DNA of 64,000 nucleotides from Thermolongibacillus altinsuensis (GCF_004341205.1 NZ_SLUL01000007.1:83417-147416), one strand, 5' to 3'. Counted from the first letter of the stretch, positions 17,133 to 25,625 are shown. Notes: generated from the sequence alone by a model not told the origin. Made by a program: numbers and translations.

Positions 17133-18545
17133 ATGATTTCAAACGAAATCAAACAAAAATTGATTCAAATTGTTGGTCCCGAAAATTACGATGACTCAAA
17201 AGCTGGACGTCTCGCTTATTCATATGATGCCACACCACAGTTTCAATCTCTTCCTGACGCTGTCATTGCTCCGCGCAATACAAAAGAAGTTTCAGAGATT
17301 GTAAAAATTTGCAATGAATACCGCATTCCAATCGTTCCGCGCGGTTCAGGAACGAATCTTTGTGCAGGCACCTGCCCGATTGAAGGGGGCATCGTGCTCA
17401 TCTTCAAACATATGAACAAAATTTTAGAAATTGACGAAGAAAACTTAACGGTCACTGTCCAGCCGGGTGTGATTACGCTTGATCTGATTCAAGCTGTTGA
17501 AGAAAAGGGACTGTTCTATCCCCCTGATCCAAGCTCGATGAAAATTTCAACGATCGGCGGAAACATTAATGAAAATTCAGGCGGACTGCGCGGCTTAAAA
17601 TACGGCGTAACCCGCGATTACGTCATGGGATTAGAAGTCGTGCTCGCAAACGGGGATATTATTCGCACAGGAGGAAAACTGGCGAAAGACGTCGCTGGCT
17701 ACGACTTAACGCGCTTATTCGTTGGATCTGAAGGAACGCTTGGCATCATTACAGAAGCCACATTAAAACTTATTCCGATGCCCGAAACGAAAAAAACAAT
17801 GTTGGCCTTATACGAAGATTTAGAAGCGGCAGCTCGTTCCGTTTCGGCCATTATCGCGAACAAAATTATTCCGGCCACGCTTGAATTTCTCGATCAACCG
17901 ACGCTTGAAGTCGTTGAAGCATATGCGCAAATTGGCTTGCCAACGGACGTCAAAGCGGTTCTGTTAATCGAACAAGACGGGCCAAAAGAAGTCGTTGAAC
18001 GCGATATGAAGAAAATGGAACAAATTTGTCGCGAACAACAAGCCATTTCCGTACAAGTCGCCCGTTCAGAAGAAGAAGCAAACGCTTTGCGCACGGCAAG
18101 ACGTTCTGCTCTTTCTGCGTTAGCCCGTTTAAAACCGACGACCATTTTAGAAGATGCGACCGTTCCGCGTTCAGAAATCGCCAAAATGGTGAAAGCGATT
18201 AACGAAATTGCGCAAAAGTATAACGTAAAAATTTGTACATTCGGCCACGCAGGAGACGGAAACCTCCATCCAACTTGTCCGACGGATGCTCGCGACCGCG
18301 ATGAACTGGAACGAGTGGAAAAAGCGTTTGAAGAAATTTTCGCCAAAGCGATCGAATTAGGAGGAACGATTACAGGAGAACACGGCGTTGGAGTGATGAA
18401 AGCCCCATACTTAGAGTGGAAGCTGGGAGCGGAAGGAATCGCCGCAATGAAAGCGATTAAACAAGCGTTGGATCCAAACAATATCATGAACCCGGGTAAA
18501 GTGTTTGCAAAAAGCACACGAAAGCGAGTGGTGGTGACAAGATGA
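17133..18545 (+). CDS. glcD: Glycolate oxidase, FAD subunit
   Basis: 470 residues of the FAD-linked oxidase family. The FAD-binding part contains VPRGSGTNLCAGTCPIEGGI near 75, DPSSMKISTIGGNINENSGG near 135 and GSEGTLGIITEATLKL. The C-terminal half carries the conserved HAGDGNLHPTCPTDARDRDE near 380 and GEHGVGVMKAPYL. It oxidises glycolate (possibly D-lactate) to glyoxylate, passing electrons to GlcF. The ATG at 17133 has AGAGGGTGA upstream; the frame opens earlier at a TTG without a ribosome site. Overlaps glcF by 4 nt, so the two are translationally coupled. No separate glcE gene, as in other bacilli. Confidence 0.9.
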   Translation: MISNEIKQKLIQIVGPENYDDSKAGRLAYSYDATPQFQSLPDAVIAPRNTKEVSEIVKICNEYRIPIVPRGSGTNLCAGTCPIEGGIVLIFKHMNKILEIDEENLTVTVQPGVITLDLIQAVEEKGLFYPPDPSSMKISTIGGNINENSGGLRGLKYGVTRDYVMGLEVVLANGDIIRTGGKLAKDVAGYDLTRLFVGSEGTLGIITEATLKLIPMPETKKTMLALYEDLEAAARSVSAIIANKIIPATLEFLDQPTLEVVEAYAQIGLPTDVKAVLLIEQDGPKEVVERDMKKMEQICREQQAISVQVARSEEEANALRTARRSALSALARLKPTTILEDATVPRSEIAKMVKAINEIAQKYNVKICTFGHAGDGNLHPTCPTDARDRDELERVEKAFEEIFAKAIELGGTITGEHGVGVMKAPYLEWKLGAEGIAAMKAIKQALDPNNIMNPGKVFAKSTRKRVVVTR

Positions 18546-19906
18546 CAACAGTAAAAGAGCGCGAGAAAATTCAACAACAATTCCAAGAACGAATGAACGA
18601 GGATGAACTGCTGAACTGTATGCGCTGCGGCTTTTGTTTGCCAACTTGCCCGACGTACATCGAATCGGGGTTTCAAGAATCTCATTCACCGCGCGGACGC
18701 ATTGCGCTCATGAAAGCCGTTGTCGATGGATTAATCGAACCAGATGAAGATGTCGAGCGATCGCTTAACATGTGCCTCGGCTGCCGCGCATGCGAACCGG
18801 TTTGTCCATCTGGTGTTCGATACGGTCACTTGCTTGAAGAAGCGCGCGATATTATTGCACAAAATAAAAAACACCCTCTTTTTGTTCGTATCATTCGTAA
18901 AATGGTTTTTAACGGGCTGTTTCCACATCAAAACCGCATGCGTATGTTAACGGCGCTCCTTGGTTTTTATCAGCGCTCTGGACTGCAATCGCTCGTGCGT
19001 CGTTTGGGCATATTAAACATATTGCCAAAGCACCTTGCGACAATGGAAAAAGTGCTGCCAAACGTTCCGACATGGAAAGAAATGAACGATCGTCCTCAAC
19101 ATCTAGCGCCAGAAGGAACAAAAAAACGGCGCGTCGCTTTCTTTACCGGCTGTTTAATGGACACGATGTTTATGGAAACAAACGATGCGACAATGAAGTT
19201 GCTGCAGCTCGCTGGCTGTGAAATTGTCATTCCTCCTGGGCAAACATGCTGCGGGGCGCTGCACGGCCATAGCGGCGAGAAAAACGATGCAAAAGAATTA
19301 GCGAAACGAAACATTGAAGCGTTTGAACAATTAAATGTTGATTATATCATTACGAATGCGGGCGGGTGCGGCGCGTTTTTAATCGAGTATGATCACTTAT
19401 TGAAAGACGATCCGCATTGGGCTGAGCGAGCAAAAGCATTTACCGCAAAAATTAAAGATATTTCGGCGATTTTAGTAGAAATGGAGTTTCATAAAAAAGG
19501 ATTGAGCCTGCCTGAACAAATTGTCACGTACCAAGATTCGTGCCATTTACGCAACGTCATGAAAACAGCTCATGAACCTCGCTTGCTTTTACAATCGATT
19601 GAAGGCGTTGAATTTCGCGAAATGAAAGATGCCGATCGCTGTTGTGGTTCGGCAGGGATTTATAACATCGTTCAACCAGATATGTCGATGCAAATTCTTG
19701 ACTATAAAATGGAACAAGTCAAGAAAACAAAAGCAACCACGATTGTCACCGCCAATCCGGGTTGTCTATTGCAAATGAAACTTGGAATCGAACGAGAAGG
19801 ATTAAGCGAACACGTTCGGGCTGTTCATATCGTTGACTTTTTACTTGAAGCCGTAAAGGCAAGTCAACAACAAACAAACAACCAGATACAGAAAAAAACA
19901 GGCTAA
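18542..19906 (+). CDS. glcF: Glycolate oxidase, iron-sulfur subunit
   Basis: 454 residues. Two [4Fe-4S] ferredoxin motifs lie near 30 (CMRCGFCLPTCPTY) and 80 (CLGCRACEPVCPSG). Two CCG domains follow (GQTCCGALHGHSG; DRCCGSAGIYNI). It transfers electrons from GlcD to the membrane quinone pool. Starts in the ATGA overlap with glcD. Its stop codon falls inside the first unit of a 23-bp repeat that ends in the terminator. Confidence 0.92.
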   Translation: MTTVKEREKIQQQFQERMNEDELLNCMRCGFCLPTCPTYIESGFQESHSPRGRIALMKAVVDGLIEPDEDVERSLNMCLGCRACEPVCPSGVRYGHLLEEARDIIAQNKKHPLFVRIIRKMVFNGLFPHQNRMRMLTALLGFYQRSGLQSLVRRLGILNILPKHLATMEKVLPNVPTWKEMNDRPQHLAPEGTKKRRVAFFTGCLMDTMFMETNDATMKLLQLAGCEIVIPPGQTCCGALHGHSGEKNDAKELAKRNIEAFEQLNVDYIITNAGGCGAFLIEYDHLLKDDPHWAERAKAFTAKIKDISAILVEMEFHKKGLSLPEQIVTYQDSCHLRNVMKTAHEPRLLLQSIEGVEFREMKDADRCCGSAGIYNIVQPDMSMQILDYKMEQVKKTKATTIVTANPGCLLQMKLGIEREGLSEHVRAVHIVDFLLEAVKASQQQTNNQIQKKTG

Positions 19907-19958
19907 CTCGCCAAAAAAAAACAGGCTAACTCGCCAAAAAAAAACAGGCTAACTCGCC
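19898..19958 (+). repeat. Three 23-bp tandem repeats ending in the glcF terminator
   Basis: ACAGGCTAACTCGCC plus an A-run is repeated with exact 23-bp spacing at 19898, 19921 and 19944. Only the last unit is followed by GCCTGTT and a T-run, so the repeat is the left arm of the terminator multiplied, probably by slippage. Confidence 0.85.
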
Positions 19959-19968
19959 TGTTTTTTTT
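19941..19968 (+). terminator. Terminator after glcF
   Basis: AAAACAGGC and GCCTGTTTT pair around TAACTC, followed by more T. It also faces the convergent phaC gene. Confidence 0.8.
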
Positions 19969-19970
19969 CG

Positions 19971-21002
19971 CTAATTCGACCTTTTCGCCAACCAAGCCGC
20001 AACGGTCGGATACGTTTCTTTGACCGCTTTCGGTCCAAAAACGACCGAAACGTGCCCCGTCTCCATAAGAACGTACTCTTTATCTTCGCTTGCAATAACA
20101 TTCATTAACGCTTCCACTTGTTTCGGCGTTGCGATATGATCGCGCGAAGCCGCGATGTTTAACACATTCGCCTTGATCTTTTCTAACTGAACGCGTCGAC
20201 CGCGAACGGTTAACTCCCCTTTAATTAACTTATTTTTTTGATAAAATTCACGAATCCATTGCCGATACGCTTCACCTGGAAACGGAACCCCATCCGACAC
20301 CCATTTTTGCATCAATTTCCAACTCTTCACAAACTGTTCATTTTCCGAACGGTCCAACAATGTCATATATGGTCCGTAAAAATTGGTAATGGGTTTGAGC
20401 ATTTTATTGCCAAAATCAATCATCTCAGGAGGGATGTTTCCAAGCGTATCGACCGCTTTATCTAAGTTGAAATAACGCTCATCTAAAAAAGCGCCGTACA
20501 GCCCTGTATCCGAAAAATCAAACGGGCTTGTTAAAAAGATTAAATTGCGAATCGGCCAATCATCATGCAACGCAGCAAACATCGCCGTCATCGTTCCGCC
20601 CATGCAATATCCGAGCAGCGAGATTTCAGATGCTTTGGATACGTCAAGCACTTTTTTGATCGCTTTTGGAATGTAGTCTAAAACGTAATGATCAAGCTTC
20701 ATATGACGATCCTCAAGCCCTGGCGTTCCCCAGTCAAGCAAATATACATCAAATCCGTTCTCTACTAAATGTTCAACTAAACTATTTTTTGGAGTTAAAT
20801 CGAGAATATATGGTTTATTAATTAACGCGTAGATCATTAAAATCGGTACGCGATGCGTTGTTTCTTTGACAGGAATGTAGCGATATAGCTTCGCTTTATT
20901 TTTTCGCCAAATCACTTCTTTTGGCGTTAACCCTACTTCCGGTTCCGCTTCGGTCGCAACAACTTCGACAACGCGTTGCCACTTTTTATACGCAGCGATC
21001 AT
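19971..21002 (-). CDS. phaC: Poly(3-hydroxyalkanoate) synthase, class IV
   Basis: 343 residues with alpha/beta-hydrolase fold. The lipase-box-like GYCMGGTMTAMFAAL (near 150) carries the catalytic Cys, TSPFDFSDTGLYGAFLDERY follows, and the catalytic Asp and His lie in AASRDHIATP and METGHVSVVFGPKAVKETYP. It polymerises hydroxyacyl-CoA together with PhaR. It closely resembles Bacillus megaterium PhaC, but from memory its N-terminus before TEAEPEVG is about 19 residues shorter. The ATG has a clear GGGAGAGA ribosome site, so the shortness seems genuine. Lies after phaB in the phaR-phaB-phaC unit. Confidence 0.92.
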   Translation of the reverse strand: MIAAYKKWQRVVEVVATEAEPEVGLTPKEVIWRKNKAKLYRYIPVKETTHRVPILMIYALINKPYILDLTPKNSLVEHLVENGFDVYLLDWGTPGLEDRHMKLDHYVLDYIPKAIKKVLDVSKASEISLLGYCMGGTMTAMFAALHDDWPIRNLIFLTSPFDFSDTGLYGAFLDERYFNLDKAVDTLGNIPPEMIDFGNKMLKPITNFYGPYMTLLDRSENEQFVKSWKLMQKWVSDGVPFPGEAYRQWIREFYQKNKLIKGELTVRGRRVQLEKIKANVLNIAASRDHIATPKQVEALMNVIASEDKEYVLMETGHVSVVFGPKAVKETYPTVAAWLAKRSN

Positions 21003-21025
21003 TTCAGCTCTCTCCCTTTATGTAT

Positions 21026-21769
21026 TTACATATATAAACCGCCGTTCATGTTTAACTGTTGACCAGTCATGTACTCTCCATCGCGGCATAAAAATAATAC
21101 TCCGCGCGCAATTTCATCCGCATGACCAAATCTCCGCATCGGAATTTTTGCCTTAATTTGTTCTTTAATTTGCTCTGGCACTTCTGCAAGCATATCCGTT
21201 TCAATAAACCCTGGGCAAATTGCATTGACGGTGACGCCTGTTTTCGCCAATTCAAGCGCTAACGACTTTGTAAAGCCGATCATTCCTGCCTTTGCTGCTG
21301 CGTAGTTTGTTTGACCGAATCCCCCTGCTTGGCCAATAATCGATGAAATGTTAATAATTCTTCCTGCCTCCGATTGCATAATGTGCGGCAAGGCGGCTGC
21401 GGTCATGTTGTACACACTATTTAAATTAATATCAATCACCTTATGCCAATCTTCTTCCGAAAGTTTTTTGAACGTACGATCGCGCGTAATGCCTGCGTTA
21501 TTCACTAAAATATCAAGTTTCTCGTATTTTTCCATTGCGATTTCTACCAATTTTTTTGCTTCTTCCAAAACCGATACGTCTGCTTGTACAGCGATGGCCT
21601 CGCCGCCGCATTCATGAATGGATTGAACGACCTTTTTAGCCGCCTCACTACTCCGATTGTAGTTAATTACTACTTTCACACCGTTTTCAGCTAATTGTTT
21701 GGCAATCGTTGCGCCAATTCCCTTTCCTCCGCCCGTTACAATCGCCACTTTTCCTTTTAACTCTACCAT
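21026..21769 (-). CDS. phaB: Acetoacetyl-CoA reductase
   Basis: 247 residues, short-chain dehydrogenase. NADP-binding TGGGKGIGATIAKQLA at the N-terminus, NNAG near 90, and the catalytic Ser-Tyr-Lys set in NISSIIGQAGGFGQTNYAAAK. It makes (R)-3-hydroxybutyryl-CoA for PhaC. Sequence alone cannot separate PhaB from FabG; the phaR-phaB-phaC context decides. Confidence 0.88.
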   Translation of the reverse strand: MVELKGKVAIVTGGGKGIGATIAKQLAENGVKVVINYNRSSEAAKKVVQSIHECGGEAIAVQADVSVLEEAKKLVEIAMEKYEKLDILVNNAGITRDRTFKKLSEEDWHKVIDINLNSVYNMTAAALPHIMQSEAGRIINISSIIGQAGGFGQTNYAAAKAGMIGFTKSLALELAKTGVTVNAICPGFIETDMLAEVPEQIKEQIKAKIPMRRFGHADEIARGVLFLCRDGEYMTGQQLNMNGGLYM

Positions 21770-21832
21770 AAAAAATCCCCCTAACTACGAAAATAGATAT
21801 GACGGAATCACTATATGCCGCGAAAGGACAAG

Positions 21833-22183
21833 TTATTCTTCTTGCTTTTTCTCAAACAACCGAAAAAGCTCATCGAGTTTTGCTTCGACCCTTTTTATTT
21901 CTTCTCTCATCTCTTCCAAGGTTTCTAATTTTTCTTCCACATTGACAACAAGCGCAGCGACATTGGCAATATCTTCTTTCGATGGAACATTGACTTGCGC
22001 TAAATAGCGCTCCGCCCCTTCTTTCATAAGCGACTGCAGTTGTAAATTAAAATTTAAAACGGTTCCCATCCATTGCGAAAACTGCTCGCGCTTCATTGCA
22101 TCATCAAGAACATTGCCAAAATACTTTTCTGTTTGTTCATACGTTTCCTTCCACAATAAAAATGGATCAAACGTTTTCTCCAT
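21833..22183 (-). CDS. phaR: PHA synthase subunit PhaR
   Basis: 116 residues, mostly helical. FDPFLLWKETYEQTEKYFGN at the N-terminus and VNVPSKEDIANVAALVVNVE near 75 match the conserved core of Bacillus PhaR; a coiled-coil end follows. PhaR is the obligatory partner that activates class IV PhaC. It is shorter than the PhaR proteins I recall (about 170-200 residues), lacking most of the C-terminal tail. First gene of the minus-strand unit, divergent from phaQ. Confidence 0.8.
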   Translation of the reverse strand: MEKTFDPFLLWKETYEQTEKYFGNVLDDAMKREQFSQWMGTVLNFNLQLQSLMKEGAERYLAQVNVPSKEDIANVAALVVNVEEKLETLEEMREEIKRVEAKLDELFRLFEKKQEE

Positions 22184-22298
22184 GATCGATACCCCTTTCC
22201 TTTTCTTATTCCCCTATCATGTATAGAAAAAAAGAAAAGGAATATACCATTTCGAGCTATTTAGACAAAATAACAGGATTTTTTTACCATGAAAAGAA

Positions 22299-22334
22299 TT
22301 GACAAATAAACCATATAAGTGTAAATTACACTTA
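22299..22334 (+). promoter_or_regulatory. phaQ promoter with PhaQ-type operator
   Basis: TTGACA (22299-22304), a 17-nt spacer and TAAATT (22322-22327) form a strong promoter. A perfect palindrome TAAGTGTAA-A-TTACACTTA (22316-22334) covers the -10 box. PhaQ, encoded just downstream, is known as an autorepressor released by PHB, so this is its likely operator. Confidence 0.75.
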
Positions 22335-22360
22335 ACAGTAAGATTCATTGAGGTGAGCAC

Positions 22361-22768
22361 ATGAAAAAACGTTCCTCATCTTCTCCAGAACAAAACTTTC
22401 CCGGTGCTCCAAAGCAATTTGTCGTTCCATTTTTGCTCCTCCAGTTGCGCGACTTCAATCTCCACGGCTATCAATTAATTGAACAACTCATCAAACTAGG
22501 ATTTCACTCCATCGACCGCGGAAACATTTATCGCATATTGCGCCAATTGGAAAAAGACCATTTAATTTCTTCGCAGTGGGACACATCGTCAGAAGGACCA
22601 GCCAGACGAATTTATTCATTAACAGAGGCAGGTGAAGCGTATTTACAATCATGGGCCGCATCACTAGAACTTTATCAGCACATGCTGGAGACATTTTTTT
22701 CGTTGTATAAAAAAATGTTTGTGTCACCGTCTAATGAAAACGAATATTCAAAGGGGGAACGATCATGA
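22361..22768 (+). CDS. phaQ: PadR-type PHB-responsive repressor PhaQ
   Basis: 135 residues. The winged-helix domain of PadR type spans about 18-95: KQFVVPFLLLQLRDFNLHGY, then DRGNIYRILRQLEKDHLISS and ARRIYSLTEAGEAYL. It represses the phaQ-phaP unit until PHB granules bind it. Overlaps phaP by 4 nt. The perfect palindrome over its promoter supports autoregulation. Confidence 0.88.
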   Translation: MKKRSSSSPEQNFPGAPKQFVVPFLLLQLRDFNLHGYQLIEQLIKLGFHSIDRGNIYRILRQLEKDHLISSQWDTSSEGPARRIYSLTEAGEAYLQSWAASLELYQHMLETFFSLYKKMFVSPSNENEYSKGERS

Positions 22769-23178
22769 CGGAAAAAAGTAAACAAATCGTTGACGTATTG
22801 TGGAGTCCTTTCGAAAACAATCTAAATGCCTTTTTCGCTTTCAGCAAACAAATGGAGAATGTGATGAAATCACAACTATTTGAGCAGTGGAATGCCGCGC
22901 TACAGCCGTTTCATCCAATAAACGCAAACTTAGACTCTCCTTCGCTCGAACCTGTTTTGCAACAATGGCAAAAAGTGAATGAGCAACTCCAAAAGCTTTC
23001 GATGATGCCAAACAAAGCCAATGAATTGCTTCAACAACAAACGGAAGCCATTGCCGAAAAATTAAAGAAACAGCGAGAGGATATCGAAAAACAAATCCAT
23101 GCGTATGTAAATGAAATGAAAGACGTTCAAAGGAAGTGGCTGGAATCGCTTTTTTTCAGCCCATCGATTCTGAGTTAG
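22765..23178 (+). CDS. phaP: PHA granule phasin PhaP
   Basis: 137 residues, helical and amphipathic, beginning MTEKSKQIVDVLWSPFENNL with a long glutamine- and lysine-rich coiled coil (QQQTEAIAEKLKKQREDIEK). Fits the Bacillus PHA inclusion protein that coats storage granules. Coupled to phaQ by an ATGA overlap, and overlaps the start assigned to phaJ. Confidence 0.8.
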   Translation: MTEKSKQIVDVLWSPFENNLNAFFAFSKQMENVMKSQLFEQWNAALQPFHPINANLDSPSLEPVLQQWQKVNEQLQKLSMMPNKANELLQQQTEAIAEKLKKQREDIEKQIHAYVNEMKDVQRKWLESLFFSPSILS

Positions 23179-23624
23179 ATTCCTTGGCTTACCAATCGAC
23201 GCTTGTTTCCTCTCTTCCATATGAGACCATTCGTATTGGTGACTCAGGATCGATCACGAAAACGATTACAGATGAAGATCTAATTCAATTTGCGAAATTA
23301 ACAGGAGATGTCAATCCCATTCACGTTGATGACAAATACGCAAAAACAACGCAGTTTCAAGGAAGAATTGCACACGGGATGCTTGTCGCAAGCTACATCT
23401 CAACCATTTTAGGCACAAAGCTTCCCGGCAAAGATACCATCTATTTGTCGCAGCACATTCAGTTCAAAAAACCTGTCAAAATTGGTGATACATTAACGAT
23501 TACCGCAACGGTTATTCAAAAACGCGACGATAAAAAAATCATTACGTTAAAAACAGAAGTGACCAATCAACAAAGAGAAGTCGTGCTAACCGGAACAGCC
23601 AATGTGATGAAAATCGAAAAATGA
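23136..23624 (+). CDS. phaJ: (R)-specific enoyl-CoA hydratase PhaJ
   Basis: Up to 162 residues, MaoC-like hot-dog fold. The catalytic motif FAKLTGDVNPIHVDDKYAKT has the Asp and His of R-hydratases, and GRIAHGMLVASYISTILG follows. It channels beta-oxidation intermediates to PHA synthesis. The start is uncertain: the GTG at 23136 overlaps phaP by 43 nt and has AAAGGAA directly before it, while the conserved region begins about 30 residues later (YETIRIGDSGS). A TTG at 23182 is an alternative. Confidence 0.82.
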   Translation: MAGIAFFQPIDSELDSLAYQSTLVSSLPYETIRIGDSGSITKTITDEDLIQFAKLTGDVNPIHVDDKYAKTTQFQGRIAHGMLVASYISTILGTKLPGKDTIYLSQHIQFKKPVKIGDTLTITATVIQKRDDKKIITLKTEVTNQQREVVLTGTANVMKIEK

Positions 23625-23633
23625 AAAACAAAA

Positions 23634-23659
23634 AGATCCCAAAGCTAAGCTTGGGATCT
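23634..23659. terminator. Convergent terminator after phaJ
   Basis: AGATCCCAA and TTGGGATCT form the stem. The better T-run is on the minus strand (ending the gene at 23669-23929); on the plus strand it closes phaJ. Confidence 0.7.
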
Positions 23660-23668
23660 CTATTAATT

Positions 23669-23929
23669 TCACCAAAAAAACCAAAAAGGAATGAGGCTCA
23701 AGGCGACAATCGCTCCAATGGCAATCGCAAACGCTGCAGCACCGAATCCAAAAAACCCGAATCCGAATCCGCCAAAACTTCTCGGTCCCCGCGCTCTTAT
23801 TGGCCGTATATACACATGCGATGGAGTGACTCGATCAATGATTCCGCGATGAATTCTGCCAAACCGATCGCGAATTTCAACGGATCTTCCCCTGTATCTG
23901 CAGCATAAATGATAATAATCTCGAATCAA
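23669..23929 (-). CDS. Small membrane protein with FGFG-rich segment
   Basis: 86 residues from a TTG with AGGAG eight bases upstream. The first half is basic and beta-like (YRGRSVEIRDRFGRIHRGII; HVYIRPIRARGPR). The second half is a Gly/Phe-rich hydrophobic run ending ALSLIPFWFFW, probably one membrane helix. Not assigned to a named family, though short proteins of this layout are common in bacilli. Possibly spore or envelope related. The opposite-strand reading is a shadow. Confidence 0.6.
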   Translation of the reverse strand: MIRDYYHLCCRYRGRSVEIRDRFGRIHRGIIDRVTPSHVYIRPIRARGPRSFGGFGFGFFGFGAAAFAIAIGAIVALSLIPFWFFW

Positions 23930-24028
23930 TCCAAAAACTCCTTTCTACCATTTTTTCATTGATGAACATGCACTCAACATACCGTATGTTTCATTACGTA
24001 TTTTTGAAATGGACAATCGTTGATAAAT

Positions 24029-24056
24029 AAAAAAGCTGACTACTAGAGTCAGCTTT
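24029..24056 (-). terminator. Ferritin terminator
   Basis: AAAGCTGACT and AGTCAGCTTT with a 5-nt loop, T-run on the minus strand. It begins at the ferritin stop codon. Confidence 0.8.
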
Positions 24057-24561
24057 ACATTTGTTCTGGCGTAAACGTCCGTTTCGCCAATTCATTGTCC
24101 AACATAAATAGCGAGTTGTTGTCATTTTCAATTCGTTTTAACTTTTGAATAAGCGTATCAAACATCGCTTCTTCTTCGACTTGTTCATCAATGAACCACT
24201 TTAAGAAGTTGATCGTCGCATGCTCGCGTTCATCAAACGCTAGATCCGACAGCTTATAAATCCGTTTCGTGACCTCTTTTTCATGAGCAAGCGCTTTTTC
24301 AAAGCAATCGCGAATCGATGTAAATTCATTGTTCGGTGACGGGAAGCCAGTGATGATGACACGCTTTCCTAACGCGTTAATAAAATTATAAAATTTCATC
24401 GCATGAAAACGCTCTTCTTCTGCTTGCACTAAGAAAAAGTTGGCAAACCCGTCTAATCCTTCGGCTGAACAATACGCCGCCATCGCCATATACGCATGTG
24501 CTGAATAAAATTCAAAATTCATTTGCTCATTTAATCCATTCAACAATTTCTCGCTTAACAT
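24055..24561 (-). CDS. ftnA: Bacterial non-heme ferritin
   Basis: 168 residues. Four-helix ferritin fold with ferroxidase residues in NEQMNFEFYSAHAYMAMAAY (Glu), QAEEERFHAMKFYNFI (E..H pair near 50) and FIDEQVEEEAMFDTLIQKLK. It stores iron in the cytoplasm. The ATG at 24561 is chosen because AGGTGA lies 8 nt upstream; the frame opens four codons earlier at a GTG inside that ribosome site. The C-terminal tail ENDNNSLFMLDNELAKRTFT recurs at the end of the RsgI-like protein at 33986, with about 75 percent DNA identity by eye. Confidence 0.92.
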   Translation of the reverse strand: MLSEKLLNGLNEQMNFEFYSAHAYMAMAAYCSAEGLDGFANFFLVQAEEERFHAMKFYNFINALGKRVIITGFPSPNNEFTSIRDCFEKALAHEKEVTKRIYKLSDLAFDEREHATINFLKWFIDEQVEEEAMFDTLIQKLKRIENDNNSLFMLDNELAKRTFTPEQM

Positions 24562-24640
24562 GTTCCACATCACCTCATTTCTCTTATGAAATTTTATTAT
24601 AACATGGTTGAACTTTCCTCACACAATTATGCTTCCATTC

Positions 24641-25426
24641 TTATTCACTTTCAGCTTTTTTTAACACACGAATAGCTTCTTTTTGCTGTTTCGTTTCTCG
24701 TCCTGAGAAAAACCATCCACCTAACGCAATCAATAACAATACCGCCCAGAACGTAATTTTCCATAAAGCAGAATGTGGAAAGTGTTCAGAAATGATGGCT
24801 ACACTCGGATGAGCGAGCGTATGCACAGCTAATTTTACTCCAACCCAAGCAACAATGAGAAACGCAGCCGATTCTAAGCTTGGACGCTTCTGCAATAGCT
24901 GTACGAACAAATTCGCCGCAAAGCGCATAATAATGACACCGATTAAACCGCCAGCAAAAATGACTAAAAAGCGTCCACCGTCCATGCCGCCGATCGCTGG
25001 TAAATTCGTTTCCGGTAAAGTAACCGCTAAGGCGACAGCAGCTAAAATGGAATCGATCGCAAATGCTAAATCAGCTAATTCTACTTTTAAAACGGTTCCC
25101 CAAAAACCTGATTTTTTTGCATGTTCTTTATGTGTTCCATCCTTTTTCTTATGAAGAAAATGGTGAACAGCAATAAAAATTAAGTATAGAGCACCAATCG
25201 CTTGAATTTGCCATATATTCACAAGATATGAAATAACAAATAAAGCCGCAAAACGAAGAATAAACGCGCCTGCCAAGCCGTAAAAAAGGGCTTTTTTCTG
25301 TTGGTCTTGTGGCAAGTGCTTCACCATAATCGCCATCACGACTGCGTTATCAGCTGCTAAAATCCCTTCAAGCGCAACTAAGACGAGAAGCACCCATCCA
25401 TACTCGAACAATAATGATACATCCAT
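24641..25426 (-). CDS. TerC-family manganese exporter (YkoY/MeeY type)
   Basis: About 261 residues with seven or eight membrane segments. The two acidic membrane motifs of TerC proteins are present: ALEGILAADNAVVMAIMVKH near 20 and ELADLAFAIDSILAAVALAV near 120. B. subtilis TerC proteins YceF and YkoY are reported to export Mn(II) that metalates secreted enzymes. The ATG at 25426 is preferred, with AGGAGG 8 nt upstream. A yybP-ykoY riboswitch with terminator lies in the leader, so the gene is expressed when Mn is high. Confidence 0.88.
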   Translation of the reverse strand: MDVSLLFEYGWVLLVLVALEGILAADNAVVMAIMVKHLPQDQQKKALFYGLAGAFILRFAALFVISYLVNIWQIQAIGALYLIFIAVHHFLHKKKDGTHKEHAKKSGFWGTVLKVELADLAFAIDSILAAVALAVTLPETNLPAIGGMDGGRFLVIFAGGLIGVIIMRFAANLFVQLLQKRPSLESAAFLIVAWVGVKLAVHTLAHPSVAIISEHFPHSALWKITFWAVLLLIALGGWFFSGRETKQQKEAIRVLKKAESE

Positions 25427-25491
25427 CCACAATCCCTCCTATAGTTGTTGGTTTTCCCTTTTTTCTTGGCAAAAGTCGAGGAAATGCAAAA

Positions 25492-25520
25492 AAGACCTCT
25501 GCCATAAAGGCAAAGGTCTT
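25492..25520 (-). terminator. Riboswitch-controlled terminator before the TerC gene
   Basis: On the minus strand AAGACCTTTGCC pairs with GGCAGAGGTCTT and is followed by T6. It is the expression platform between the aptamer and the TerC start. Confidence 0.8.
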
Positions 25521-25625
25521 GCTAGACACTCATGAAGTGCCAACAAAGCCGATGGACTGAGTCCATGAATTGACGACTTTGTTTTCAGGCATATGCCTGA
25601 ACGCTACTCCCCTTTGACTAGGAGA
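25521..25625 (-). ncRNA. yybP-ykoY manganese riboswitch
   Basis: The minus strand reads AAAGGGGAGTAGC, then a hairpin (TTCAGGCATATGCCTGAA), a variable stem (ATGGACTCAGTCCAT) and GGCTTTGTTGGCACTT. The GGGGAGUAG and UUGUUGGC loops are the two conserved halves of the Mn-binding aptamer. Directly followed by the terminator and a TerC exporter gene, the family's standard target. Confidence 0.9.

Noticed and set aside
19898..19958. Short regular repeats as a CRISPR-like array
   Set aside because: Only three units, no variable spacers, and the last is plainly a terminator arm.
23621..23908. Plus-strand frame after phaJ
   Set aside because: It covers the terminator hairpin and is antisense to the better-supported small membrane protein gene.
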